7,444 bases of DNA, from assembly GCA_037447295.1 (NCBI GenBank), contig JBBIGZ010000112.1:1-7444 (forward strand), written 5' to 3'. The translations under genes were made by a program, and so were the position numbers. The notes below the pieces were generated by a model. It did no database searches. It had not been told where the DNA came from and was given only the letters and a program-made list of their open reading frames with translations. This document shows, piece after piece, positions 1 through 6,429 of this stretch. The DNA comes from 630D-37 sp037447295 (GTDB lineage: Bacteria > Chloroflexota > Anaerolineae > Anaerolineales > Villigracilaceae). The first letter of the stretch is position 1; every line of letters begins with the position of its first letter.

Positions 1-143
1 AGAACAGACTCCAGCAGACGATTGAGCATAGAAAGCTCAAAAAGCACGTCTCATACAGACATTTGATTCGGCTGGAGTGCTATAAATTAGTGAAGCACAT
101 CGTGGGGGAGGAGTGCTATGAGGGGTTTCGCATGTGGTGGTGA
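1..143 (+). CDS. cas1: Cas1 CRISPR integrase, C-terminal fragment (5' end outside window)
   Basis: An open frame beginning at base 3 encodes 46 residues and ends at a TGA at 141-143. It is too short to stand alone and continues upstream of the window. The peptide contains SYRHLIRLECYKLVKHIVG and ends EGFRMWW, which matches my memory of the C-terminal helix and tail of Cas1 proteins linked to type I and type III systems (R-L-E-C-Y-K-L followed by a terminal aromatic W-W). Cas1 is the metal-dependent integrase that, with Cas2, inserts new spacers at the leader end of CRISPR arrays. The catalytic residues lie upstream and cannot be inspected. A fusion to a reverse transcriptase or Cas6, known for some type III Cas1 proteins, cannot be excluded. 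Its position 75 bases before cmr1 on the same strand fits an adaptation module next to a Cmr operon. Confidence 0.85.
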   Translation, partial: NRLQQTIEHRKLKKHVSYRHLIRLECYKLVKHIVGEECYEGFRMWW

Positions 144-149
144 TGGGGC

Positions 150-179
150 TTGACGGTTTCAGGGATATTGTGCTAAATT
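150..179 (+). promoter_or_regulatory. Candidate sigma70-type promoter for the cmr operon
   Basis: In the gap between cas1 and cmr1 there is a -35-like TTGACG (150-155, 5 of 6 to consensus). An 18-base spacer follows, then TAAATT (174-179, 4 of 6 to TATAAT). The spacer ends in TGC (171-173), an extended -10 element. Transcription would start near 186, about 30 bases before the cmr1 ATG. This is the only non-coding stretch of any size in the window and its 3' half is AT-rich compared with its surroundings. The call rests on motif matching alone. The genes may instead be co-transcribed with cas1. Confidence 0.4.
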
Positions 180-218
180 AAGGGGGCTTTTGATAGCAAG
201 GAATTAATAACAGTAAAT

Positions 219-1178
219 ATGTCGCAAGATCTGAGAGTCACGCTGGAAACTGTGACCCCGCTCTTTCTGGGAGGGGCTGATCCGCACGGGGCGCCCGAAC
301 TGCGGGCAGCATCGGTGCGCGGTGCCCTGCGCTACTGGTTCCGGGCATTGCTGGGCGGCGTGATTGGTGATCAAGACTTGAACGCCTTGCGGGAAGCCGA
401 GTCGGCTGTGTTTGGTAGCACCGCGAGTGCCTCGCCCGTGGTCGTGCGGGTTGAAGCTGATGATAGTTTCACTACCGGCAACTTTCGGCCGCTATTGCAC
501 AATCCTCAGAAATCCTTTACCTTCCCTGCAATTAGTCCCAATTCGACCATAAGACTTTCTCTCTTACCACGCCCGCCATTCGATGGCCTGCCTGAGCCAG
601 CATTGTCAGCACTAGCTATACTTCTCCTGCTTGGTGGCTTGGGCAAGCGATCACGAAGAGGATTTGGCTCTTTCAAAGTACGAGATGTCGATGGGAATTT
701 TCTTGTTCGTTGTTCGTCCTATGAGAGCGCAGAGAGTTTCGAAGAGGCTCTATCCTCTGCTTTGGAGCAGGCTCGTAGTAGTGTCAGTCAGTGGTCGATG
801 AAAAGAGGAATTGCCTCAAATTCCCCAGCAAATCTCCCTGCATTCCCAGTGCTTCACGACGCACATGCCAAGGTGCTCTTTTGTCGAAAACAATTTCCTA
901 ATTGGGAACTAGCAATGAAAGAGTTCTGGGGATTACTTCGCTCGGACGATTATCGAGACAACCCAGTCTTTGGCTTCGCGAGAAGTCAAGAGCGTCAAGC
1001 CTCCCCTCTTCACTTTCGAATTGTGAAGACAAAGCAAGATTACCACATTTTACTAACGGTGTTTCGCGTGCGCTTTCAGAACACGCGGTCCGACTGGAGT
1101 GTGATGCAAAAGTTTTTAAACCATGCCGAAAGTAAATGGCAAGGAACCTGGATTTTTGGAGGACACCAAGCATGGTAG
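219..1178 (+). CDS. cmr1: Type III-B effector subunit Cmr1 (RAMP, Cas7-like)
   Basis: This 319-residue protein is the Cmr1 subunit of the Cmr complex. Cmr1 is a RAMP-fold protein that, with Cmr6, caps the end of the crRNP nearest the crRNA 3' end and contributes to target RNA capture. Family signatures are clear: the N-terminal strand VTLETVTPLFLGGAD (residues 7-21), the S-V-R-G-x-L-R-Y-W-F-R motif (32-42), VFGS (64-67), and the glycine/arginine loop GGLGKRSRRGFG (139-150). The C-terminal half is less conserved and I recognise no separate domain there. The ATG at 219 is the first start after an in-frame TAA at 174-176. Its Shine-Dalgarno site is weak and distant (AAGGAA at 198-203, 15 bases away), unlike the other genes here. 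The stop overlaps the cmr2 start by 7 bases. Base composition changes inside the gene: rich in GC up to about 480, much poorer afterwards. Confidence 0.93.
   Translation: MSQDLRVTLETVTPLFLGGADPHGAPELRAASVRGALRYWFRALLGGVIGDQDLNALREAESAVFGSTASASPVVVRVEADDSFTTGNFRPLLHNPQKSFTFPAISPNSTIRLSLLPRPPFDGLPEPALSALAILLLLGGLGKRSRRGFGSFKVRDVDGNFLVRCSSYESAESFEEALSSALEQARSSVSQWSMKRGIASNSPANLPAFPVLHDAHAKVLFCRKQFPNWELAMKEFWGLLRSDDYRDNPVFGFARSQERQASPLHFRIVKTKQDYHILLTVFRVRFQNTRSDWSVMQKFLNHAESKWQGTWIFGGHQAW
1158..1163 (+). promoter_or_regulatory. Ribosome binding site fixing the cmr2 start
   Basis: GGAGGA lies 8 bases before the ATG at 1172, inside the end of cmr1. The upstream in-frame ATG at 1136 would add 12 residues (MARNLDFWRTPS) that do not resemble a Cmr2 N-terminus. 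Its preceding bases carry no comparable site. The start at 1172 is therefore preferred. Confidence 0.85.
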
Positions 1179-3979
1179 CTTCTAACCGCTGGGCCCAAAA
1201 AATCGTCGCTTTCCTGCACGACCCACCAGGAAAGGCACTCGTGCTGCGGTCTACGCCTCACACGCCTCATACCCAGCTTGCTGAAGTGCTTCAAAAAATC
1301 GCTCTCGACCGTACAGCATCGAGCCAAGAGTCTGATGGGTCCACAAAAGCTGACCATATCGCTTCCGCCGCGGACCGCATAAACTTTCCTCCAAATACAA
1401 CGGCTTATTGGGATCAGGTTGAGCCTCTGCTTCGACATCCGCTGGCTGAGAATGCAAAACCTCACGCTGTGCCGCTTGCTTCGAATGATCTCAAAGAACT
1501 GGACAATCAAATCCAAGAGCAGGTCGCCCAGCACATCCTTCAGCCTTGGAAAAACAAGTTCGGCCAAGACCTGAAAAAACTGTATTTCCACATCTGGCGG
1601 CAGCTGTATGAGGAGCTCGCTCGAAGGGCAAGCTTAGGGGGATGGATACGGCTGCTCCCAGCTGAGACCCGTCAACCTGATCATCCACTTGAGCAGCACC
1701 TTTCGATCACGGCAGCAATTGCCGACGCGTTGCCACAGCCCGCCTTTCTGGTTTTCTCCCTCGGTCCCGTGCAGGAGTTTATTGTTGCCGCCCGCCGAAC
1801 ACAAGACCTGTGGATGGCCAGTTGGCTCCTTTCTTACCTTTCGTGGACAGCGATGCGGAGCCTTGCCGAAGAGTATGGTCCCGATGTCATCGTCTTCCCA
1901 TCGCTTCGCGGACAACCCCTGTGTGATCACTGGCTGCGCACAACATACGGGCTCCCGTGTCAGCCTTCCAAAGCGGATCTCGCCCGACCTACACTCCCAA
2001 ATAAGTTCGTGGCCATCTTGCCGAATGACGAAGCCGAGAAAGCAGCAAAGGGGGCTGAGAAAGCCGTTCAGGATGAGTGGGAGCAACTGTCTGAAAAGCT
2101 TTATCAAGCACTATCAGCCTACTTTCCTGCTGACGAGCAAACGCAGCGGATGTGGGAAGCCCAAATCCAAGGGCACCTAGAAGTGTATTGGGTGGTGCTA
2201 CCGTGGATTGGTGCCGATAACGCTCCTGGGAAACCCCAAGCGAAGGCTGTCAAAGAGAAGTATCGGAGGCTCCTAGAACGAAATCAGTCATGGCAATTCG
2301 AGCAAGTCTATCAGGTCTTGGATGAAAGCGGGCAATACGACCCAAACTGGGGCACGGTCTACAGCCTGCTTTATGACTTGGCCGACCGCGTCTTTAATGC
2401 AAGGAAGAGTTTGCGCGGTTTCACGCCCAGTGAAGATCACGGCGAGAAATGTACCCTCTGCGGGCAGCGCGCTGCTTTGCGTTCCGCAAATCATGACGCC
2501 CGCGAGTTTTGGCGCCAGACTGCGAACAATCGGCGTGCTCAGGGAAGGCATGACCTCAAACCCGATGGGCGCGAGCGCCTCTGCGCCGTCTGCACCGTCA
2601 AGCGCTTCGTCCAGCGTGAAGTTTTGGAGAAGGAGTTAGGACTCCAGGGCAGCTTTCCTTCCACCAGCGAGATCGCCGCCGCAACATTCAAGGCACAGAT
2701 CTTAGAGAAGATCGATGACAAAAACGTTGCACAGGCTCTGCAGGAATTCTTGAACTACATTGAACAAATCCAAATTCCTCAAACTGTCCCTGAAGATACA
2801 ATCCCGTACTTGCAAGTGAGGGCGAAGAATCTTGGAGAGCTTGCAAAAAAGCTTCTGCGGTTAGACGGTGAGTACTTGTTTACTGAGACCTGGACGCGCC
2901 AAAACCTGGAAGAAGTCAAGCCGGACGTAACCGAGGAACACGCCCAAGAAGGCCGCCGACGCCTCGCCCGGCTCCATGAGGTGATCGGCGCAACGCCGAA
3001 AAAATATTACGCCATCCTCTATATGGATGGCGACCAAATGGGTCGCTGGCTCAGCGGAACGCATGAGAAGCTAGCCACTTTCGAAAGCATTTTGCATCCT
3101 GAAGTTGCAAGCGCCCTGCGAAGCGACCCCCAGTGGCAGGGAATCTTGGACCAGAGGCGACTGATCACGCCCGCAGTTCACGCAGCTATTTCGGGTGCAC
3201 TGGCAAGCTTTTCGCTCAAGCTCGTGCGTTATGTAGTTGAGGAGCGCTATGCCGGCCGCATCGTGTATGCCGGCGGAGATGACGTGCTGGCGTTTCTCCC
3301 CATAGACCATGTTTTGCCGGCTGCAAGGGAGCTGCGAGCGCTCTTCTCAGGCCAAGTGAAAGTTCCAAATGGCACCCCAAACTCCGACCTCCGACAAGCG
3401 AGCCGGGAAGTCTCTTTCGGAGACGATCAGTGCACAGGCTATTTGGTCTTTGATGGGGAGCCAATGCTCACGATGGGCCCCAGCGCCACAGCCTCTATCG
3501 GTGTCGCACTCGCGCATCATTTGCAGCCGCTCGACTTGGCCCTTCAGGCAGTTCGACGAGCCGAGCGCCGCGCCAAGCAGGTTTACGGCCGGAATGCCAT
3601 TGCCATCGAGGTGCTCAAGCGCTCTGGCGAAGAGCTTACCGTTGGGATGAAGTGGTTTCGCGAAGGGATGCAGGATGCTGTCGGCGAGCTCATCGCCTTT
3701 TGCAAGCTCCTTAAGGAGGGGAAACTCAGTGGGAAGTTTCCCTATGCCGTGCATGCGACCGCTCGCGCACTAGGCGGTGTGCTGGAAGAAGCGCAAAAGG
3801 CTGAACTCCGGCGACTCCTCAAGCGCCAGGCCGGAGAAAGCCTGAACCAGCAAGAAAAGGAACACCAAGCTGGCGAATGGTCGGAAAGACTGATGAACTT
3901 GGTACGAGCGATGAGATTTGAGGAAGTCGCCCGATGGCTTCTGGCATGTTCATTCATCGTGCGAGGAGGAGAGCCATGA
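1172..3979 (+). CDS. cmr2 (cas10): Cmr2/Cas10, HD nuclease and cyclic-oligoadenylate synthase subunit
   Basis: This 935-residue protein is the large subunit of the Cmr complex. In the family, target RNA binding activates the Palm domain to make cyclic oligoadenylates from ATP, and the HD domain to cut single-stranded DNA.
Seen in order: an N-terminal HD motif, FLHDPPGK (residues 14-21, H16-D17); DHIASAADR (61-69); DHPLEQHLS (170-178), also typical of the Cmr2 HD region; the Cmr2 signature FSLGPVQEF (195-203) followed by ARRTQDLW; a probable zinc site of two CxxC pairs (C427/C430 and C471/C474); the first Palm acidic strand YMDGDQMGRW (617-626); and the GGDD motif (701-704) in YAGGDDVLAF. Both active sites look intact.
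The length is within the usual Cas10 range. The start at 1172 is chosen over 1136 because of the SD site and the family-like N-terminus. The gene overlaps cmr1 by 7 bases and cmr3 by 4 (ATGA), which implies translational coupling. A short tandem TPH repeat follows the HD motif. Confidence 0.97.
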   Translation: MVASNRWAQKIVAFLHDPPGKALVLRSTPHTPHTQLAEVLQKIALDRTASSQESDGSTKADHIASAADRINFPPNTTAYWDQVEPLLRHPLAENAKPHAVPLASNDLKELDNQIQEQVAQHILQPWKNKFGQDLKKLYFHIWRQLYEELARRASLGGWIRLLPAETRQPDHPLEQHLSITAAIADALPQPAFLVFSLGPVQEFIVAARRTQDLWMASWLLSYLSWTAMRSLAEEYGPDVIVFPSLRGQPLCDHWLRTTYGLPCQPSKADLARPTLPNKFVAILPNDEAEKAAKGAEKAVQDEWEQLSEKLYQALSAYFPADEQTQRMWEAQIQGHLEVYWVVLPWIGADNAPGKPQAKAVKEKYRRLLERNQSWQFEQVYQVLDESGQYDPNWGTVYSLLYDLADRVFNARKSLRGFTPSEDHGEKCTLCGQRAALRSANHDAREFWRQTANNRRAQGRHDLKPDGRERLCAVCTVKRFVQREVLEKELGLQGSFPSTSEIAAATFKAQILEKIDDKNVAQALQEFLNYIEQIQIPQTVPEDTIPYLQVRAKNLGELAKKLLRLDGEYLFTETWTRQNLEEVKPDVTEEHAQEGRRRLARLHEVIGATPKKYYAILYMDGDQMGRWLSGTHEKLATFESILHPEVASALRSDPQWQGILDQRRLITPAVHAAISGALASFSLKLVRYVVEERYAGRIVYAGGDDVLAFLPIDHVLPAARELRALFSGQVKVPNGTPNSDLRQASREVSFGDDQCTGYLVFDGEPMLTMGPSATASIGVALAHHLQPLDLALQAVRRAERRAKQVYGRNAIAIEVLKRSGEELTVGMKWFREGMQDAVGELIAFCKLLKEGKLSGKFPYAVHATARALGGVLEEAQKAELRRLLKRQAGESLNQQEKEHQAGEWSERLMNLVRAMRFEEVARWLLACSFIVRGGEP
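1253..1270 (+). repeat. 9-base tandem duplication inside cmr2
   Basis: ACGCCTCAC (1253-1261) is followed directly by ACGCCTCAT (1262-1270), differing only in the last base. In frame this encodes TPH-TPH (Cmr2 residues 28-33), just after the HD motif in what is probably a loop. It looks like a small in-frame duplication and has no obvious function. Confidence 0.6.
3964..3970 (+). promoter_or_regulatory. Ribosome binding site fixing the cmr3 start
   Basis: AGGAGGA ends 5 bases before the ATG at 3976, within the last codons of cmr2. An in-frame ATG at 3934 would prepend a 14-residue arginine-rich segment with no counterpart in Cmr3 proteins. The ATGA overlap with the cmr2 stop at 3977-3979 also supports 3976. 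Confidence 0.88.
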
Positions 3980-5115
3980 GCTTTGAACTTCTCATTGAGC
4001 CCCACGATGTATTACTCTTCCGCGATGGAAAGCCCTTCGCAGCAGGTGAAGACATACGTGCACGCAGTCTATTCCCACCAGCTCCCTTTACTGTGCAAGG
4101 TGCGATCCGGGCGCGGGTGCTCTTCTCGAGTGGGGTGAGCCCGGCCGATTACGCCAGCTTGAATCCTTCTCCAAGAGCCCAACAATTACGCCAGAAAATC
4201 GGCGTACCGGGAGAGAACTATGGAAGCTTGCGCTTGCAGGGTCCACTTCTTGCGCGCAAAGAAAATGGAGTTTGGAGACTGTATGTCCCTCTTCCAGCGG
4301 ACGTCCTCAAGAGGGAAAACGGCAGCTACCAGCTCCTCGCGCCGTTGCAGAGCAACGGGCTTGAGTTCAAGTCTAATTTGCCCAATAGCCTGTTGCTTCC
4401 TTGGGTGCGAACCATTGACCACCTTGAAGAGACACGTGGTTGGATCAGTGTCGACGATTTCAAAAATTACCTAGGAGGCAACCCGCCGACGCAGGTGTTA
4501 GGTGAAGAGGATTTTGTTATTCGCGAGCCGCGCATAGGCATTGGCTTGGAGCGTGGGTCTCGCGCGACACGGGAAGGTCACTTGTACATAGCGGAGTTTC
4601 TACGCCTTCGAGAGAACGTGGCGCTGTGGGTGCGCGTGGAGGGGATACAGCAACAAGACTTCGGACCACCAAATGGCTTCCTGCAACTTGGTGGCGAGGC
4701 TCGCGCGGCATATTACCATATATTGGATGGAACGCTCAATGGGATACCTGCTCGACCCAATCCGCTCCCAGAACGCTTCAAGGTAGTGTTGCTCACCCCC
4801 GCATGGTTTAGCGGAGGCTGGCAGCCAGGAAATGGAAATTGGTTGCAGTTCTTCAGCGGTTTGGTGCGGCTGGTTTCAGCCGTTGTGCCGCGCGCTCAAC
4901 CGATTGGTGGAGCATATGTGGATGAGCGGCGTCGCCGTGCAAATTTCCAGAAACCGATGCGTCGCTTCGTGTCGGCCGGCAGCGTGTTCTTTTTTGAAAG
5001 TGACGGCACTGTCGCCTGGAACGGCAAATCCTTCACTGAAACGCCTCCAGGCGAAGGCGATTTCGGACAGATCGGATTCGGGTTCTGTGCCATTGGTCAG
5101 TGGAATTACGCCTAA
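3976..5115 (+). CDS. cmr3: Type III-B effector subunit Cmr3 (Cas5-like RAMP)
   Basis: This 379-residue protein is Cmr3, the Cas5-like RAMP subunit that binds the 5' handle of the crRNA and pairs with Cmr2 at the base of the complex. Recognisable segments are the N-terminal EPHDVLLFRDGKPF (residues 8-21), SLFPPAPFTVQGAIR (31-45), which is the family's F-P-P-x-P-x-T-x-x-G-A-x-R motif, and the C-terminal GGAYVDERRR region (from residue 311). That region runs into KPMRRFVSAGSVFFFE, a conserved Cmr3 block. The protein ends with a glycine-rich GFGFCAIGQWNY. No catalytic residues are expected. The length is typical. The ATG at 3976 overlaps the cmr2 stop, so translation is probably coupled. The cmr4 ATG follows 11 bases after the stop, with its SD sharing the stop codon bases. 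Confidence 0.95.
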   Translation: MSFELLIEPHDVLLFRDGKPFAAGEDIRARSLFPPAPFTVQGAIRARVLFSSGVSPADYASLNPSPRAQQLRQKIGVPGENYGSLRLQGPLLARKENGVWRLYVPLPADVLKRENGSYQLLAPLQSNGLEFKSNLPNSLLLPWVRTIDHLEETRGWISVDDFKNYLGGNPPTQVLGEEDFVIREPRIGIGLERGSRATREGHLYIAEFLRLRENVALWVRVEGIQQQDFGPPNGFLQLGGEARAAYYHILDGTLNGIPARPNPLPERFKVVLLTPAWFSGGWQPGNGNWLQFFSGLVRLVSAVVPRAQPIGGAYVDERRRRANFQKPMRRFVSAGSVFFFESDGTVAWNGKSFTETPPGEGDFGQIGFGFCAIGQWNYA

Positions 5116-5121
5116 AGGAGG
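5114..5121 (+). promoter_or_regulatory. Consensus Shine-Dalgarno site for cmr4
   Basis: AAAGGAGG is an essentially perfect anti-16S match, 5 bases before the ATG at 5127, overlapping the cmr3 TAA (5113-5115). It rules out the earlier in-frame ATG at 5100, which would add nine unrelated residues. It is the best SD in the window and precedes the gene for the subunit used in most copies in known Cmr complexes. Confidence 0.9.
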
Positions 5122-5126
5122 TTGCT

Positions 5127-6053
5127 ATGTTTGACAAAAGTGCGATTCTGTTTCTCTACACCGAGACCCCACTCCATGCAGGGAGTGGAACAAGTCTCGG
5201 TATCGTTGACTTGCCTATCCAGCGCGAGCGCACCACAGAGTATCCGATTGTGCAAGCATCGGGACTCAAGGGATGCTTGCGGGATATAGCCAATGGTACA
5301 AGCAACGCACAGGTCGACATTGTCTTCGGTCCCGAACATGATCCAAGCGCCCACGCAGGTGCTTTATCTGTAGGCGATGCACGCATTCTGCTCTTCCCGG
5401 TGCGTTCGCTCGTTGGCGTATTCGCTTGGGTGACAAGCCAGAATGTGCTTGCCCGATTTCGACGCGATGCCCAACCGGCAGGACTCAATGTGAATTGGAC
5501 TGAAAAGGGACCGAGCGGAGAAAATGCTGCCCTCGTTGCAAACGATAGCATGGTGGTTGCGAACGAGAATGTTGTGCTCGAAGAGTTCGCATTCAGCGCT
5601 CAGCGAGATAAAAACGTGCAAACGATCGCAGAGTGGCTTGCTCAAAACGCACTGCCCTCCGGGGATGAGTACAATTACTGGCGTGAGACACTTCCCAAAC
5701 GTCTGGTTATCCTGCCGGAAACGGCATTCCGCGATTTTGTCCAGTTCTCTACCGAAGTCATCAGCCGTGTGCGCATTGACGATCAGAAAAAGACCGTGGC
5801 ACGCGGAGCACTCTGGACCGAAGAGCACCTACCCACCGACACGCTGCTGTATGCCACGCTCTTTGCCAGCAAGCCACGAGTAGGCGGTTCCCAACTTCAG
5901 GATGCAAAGGCTGTCCTGGATTTCGTGAATAACTGCGTGGACGGCAGGCGGCTGCAACTCGGTGGCGATAGCACCGTTGGACGCGGGTTTGTCAAAGTGC
6001 GGATAGTTCAACAAGGAGGCGATAGTCATGCCGAGCCAACAGCAAACTCTTGA
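5127..6053 (+). CDS. cmr4: Type III-B backbone subunit Cmr4 (Cas7-like target RNase)
   Basis: This 308-residue protein is Cmr4, the repeated Cas7-like subunit that forms the helical backbone on the crRNA and cuts the bound target RNA at 6-nucleotide intervals. The N-terminus shows the family pattern TETPLHAGSG (residues 12-21), then GIVDLPIQRE (25-34) and the SGLKGCLRD loop. By position D28 corresponds to the catalytic aspartate described for Pyrococcus furiosus Cmr4 (D26), and H17 to its H15. The slicing site therefore appears intact. The C-terminal glycine-rich motif LQLGGDSTVGRGF (276-288) is characteristic. The length is normal for the family. The final nine codons overlap the start of cmr5 in another frame. 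The hydrophilic tail (DSHAEPTANS) is encoded in that overlap. A very strong SD precedes the gene, consistent with high expression of a multi-copy subunit. Confidence 0.97.
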   Translation: MFDKSAILFLYTETPLHAGSGTSLGIVDLPIQRERTTEYPIVQASGLKGCLRDIANGTSNAQVDIVFGPEHDPSAHAGALSVGDARILLFPVRSLVGVFAWVTSQNVLARFRRDAQPAGLNVNWTEKGPSGENAALVANDSMVVANENVVLEEFAFSAQRDKNVQTIAEWLAQNALPSGDEYNYWRETLPKRLVILPETAFRDFVQFSTEVISRVRIDDQKKTVARGALWTEEHLPTDTLLYATLFASKPRVGGSQLQDAKAVLDFVNNCVDGRRLQLGGDSTVGRGFVKVRIVQQGGDSHAEPTANS

Positions 6054-6426
6054 ACAGCAGCGGGCACAGCAAGCGTGGATCGACATCCAGAGTGTCGTCA
6101 ACAATTCCGACGACTTCAAAAAGAAATACAGCAGCCTTGCCCGTCGCGTGCCGATGCTCGTGCTGACGAACGGCTTGGGGCAGACGCTGGCGTTTTTGCG
6201 AGCAAAGGGCAAGAACGACCGAAGTGATGAACACAACGTTCTGTTCAATCACTTATCCAAGTGGACGTTGAGTCAGGTGGCGCCCAATGCGGGCAACCAA
6301 GACCTGCTCGATTGGGTGCTCAGGAGTGACAGCGTGGCCTACCGCCGCGCCACGGCGGAAGCCCTGGCGTATCTCGTCTGGCTCAAACGCTTCGCCGAAG
6401 CAGAACTGCCAACGGAGGAGGAATAA
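6028..6426 (+). CDS. cmr5: Type III-B small subunit Cmr5 (Cas11-like)
   Basis: This 132-residue, mostly helical protein is Cmr5, the small (Cas11-type) subunit. Several copies stack along the Cmr4 backbone between Cmr2 and the cap and help position the RNA duplex. Family features are the N-terminal glutamine-rich helix with QRAQQAW (residues 11-17), the block ARRVPMLVLTNGLGQTLAF (38-56) and the C-terminal YRRATAEALAYLVWLKRFAE (105-124). No catalytic residues are expected. The ATG at 6028 has AAGGAGG at 6013-6019, 8 bases upstream. It overlaps the end of cmr4 by 26 bases, the longest overlap in the operon, which suggests coupled synthesis of the two multi-copy subunits. The cmr6 SD begins inside the last codons. 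Confidence 0.96.
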   Translation: MPSQQQTLEQQRAQQAWIDIQSVVNNSDDFKKKYSSLARRVPMLVLTNGLGQTLAFLRAKGKNDRSDEHNVLFNHLSKWTLSQVAPNAGNQDLLDWVLRSDSVAYRRATAEALAYLVWLKRFAEAELPTEEE

Positions 6427-6429
6427 GCC

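Noticed and set aside
171..198. Inverted repeat TGCTA...TAGCA as a cas1 terminator
   Set aside because: The arms are only 5 bases with an 18-base loop, and no T-run follows the second arm. It is unconvincing as an intrinsic terminator and overlaps the promoter candidate instead.
1136..1171. Longer Cmr2 start at 1136, and likewise 3934 for Cmr3 and 5100 for Cmr4
   Set aside because: The added residues do not fit the families, and strong SD sites sit at the right distance from 1172, 3976 and 5127 instead.
1076..1591. A 171-codon open frame on the - strand across the cmr1/cmr2 junction, and similar long antisense frames at 1634-2107 and 3347-3754
   Set aside because: They lie fully opposite strongly recognisable cmr1 and cmr2 coding sequence, show no recognisable protein motifs and have no SD or operon context. 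They are coding shadows.
1689..2180. A 163-codon + strand frame overlapping cmr2 in another frame, considered as a nested gene
   Set aside because: The peptide is low-complexity and rich in S, P, R and C, typical of an out-of-frame shadow. It has no domain and lies across the conserved Cmr2 signature region.
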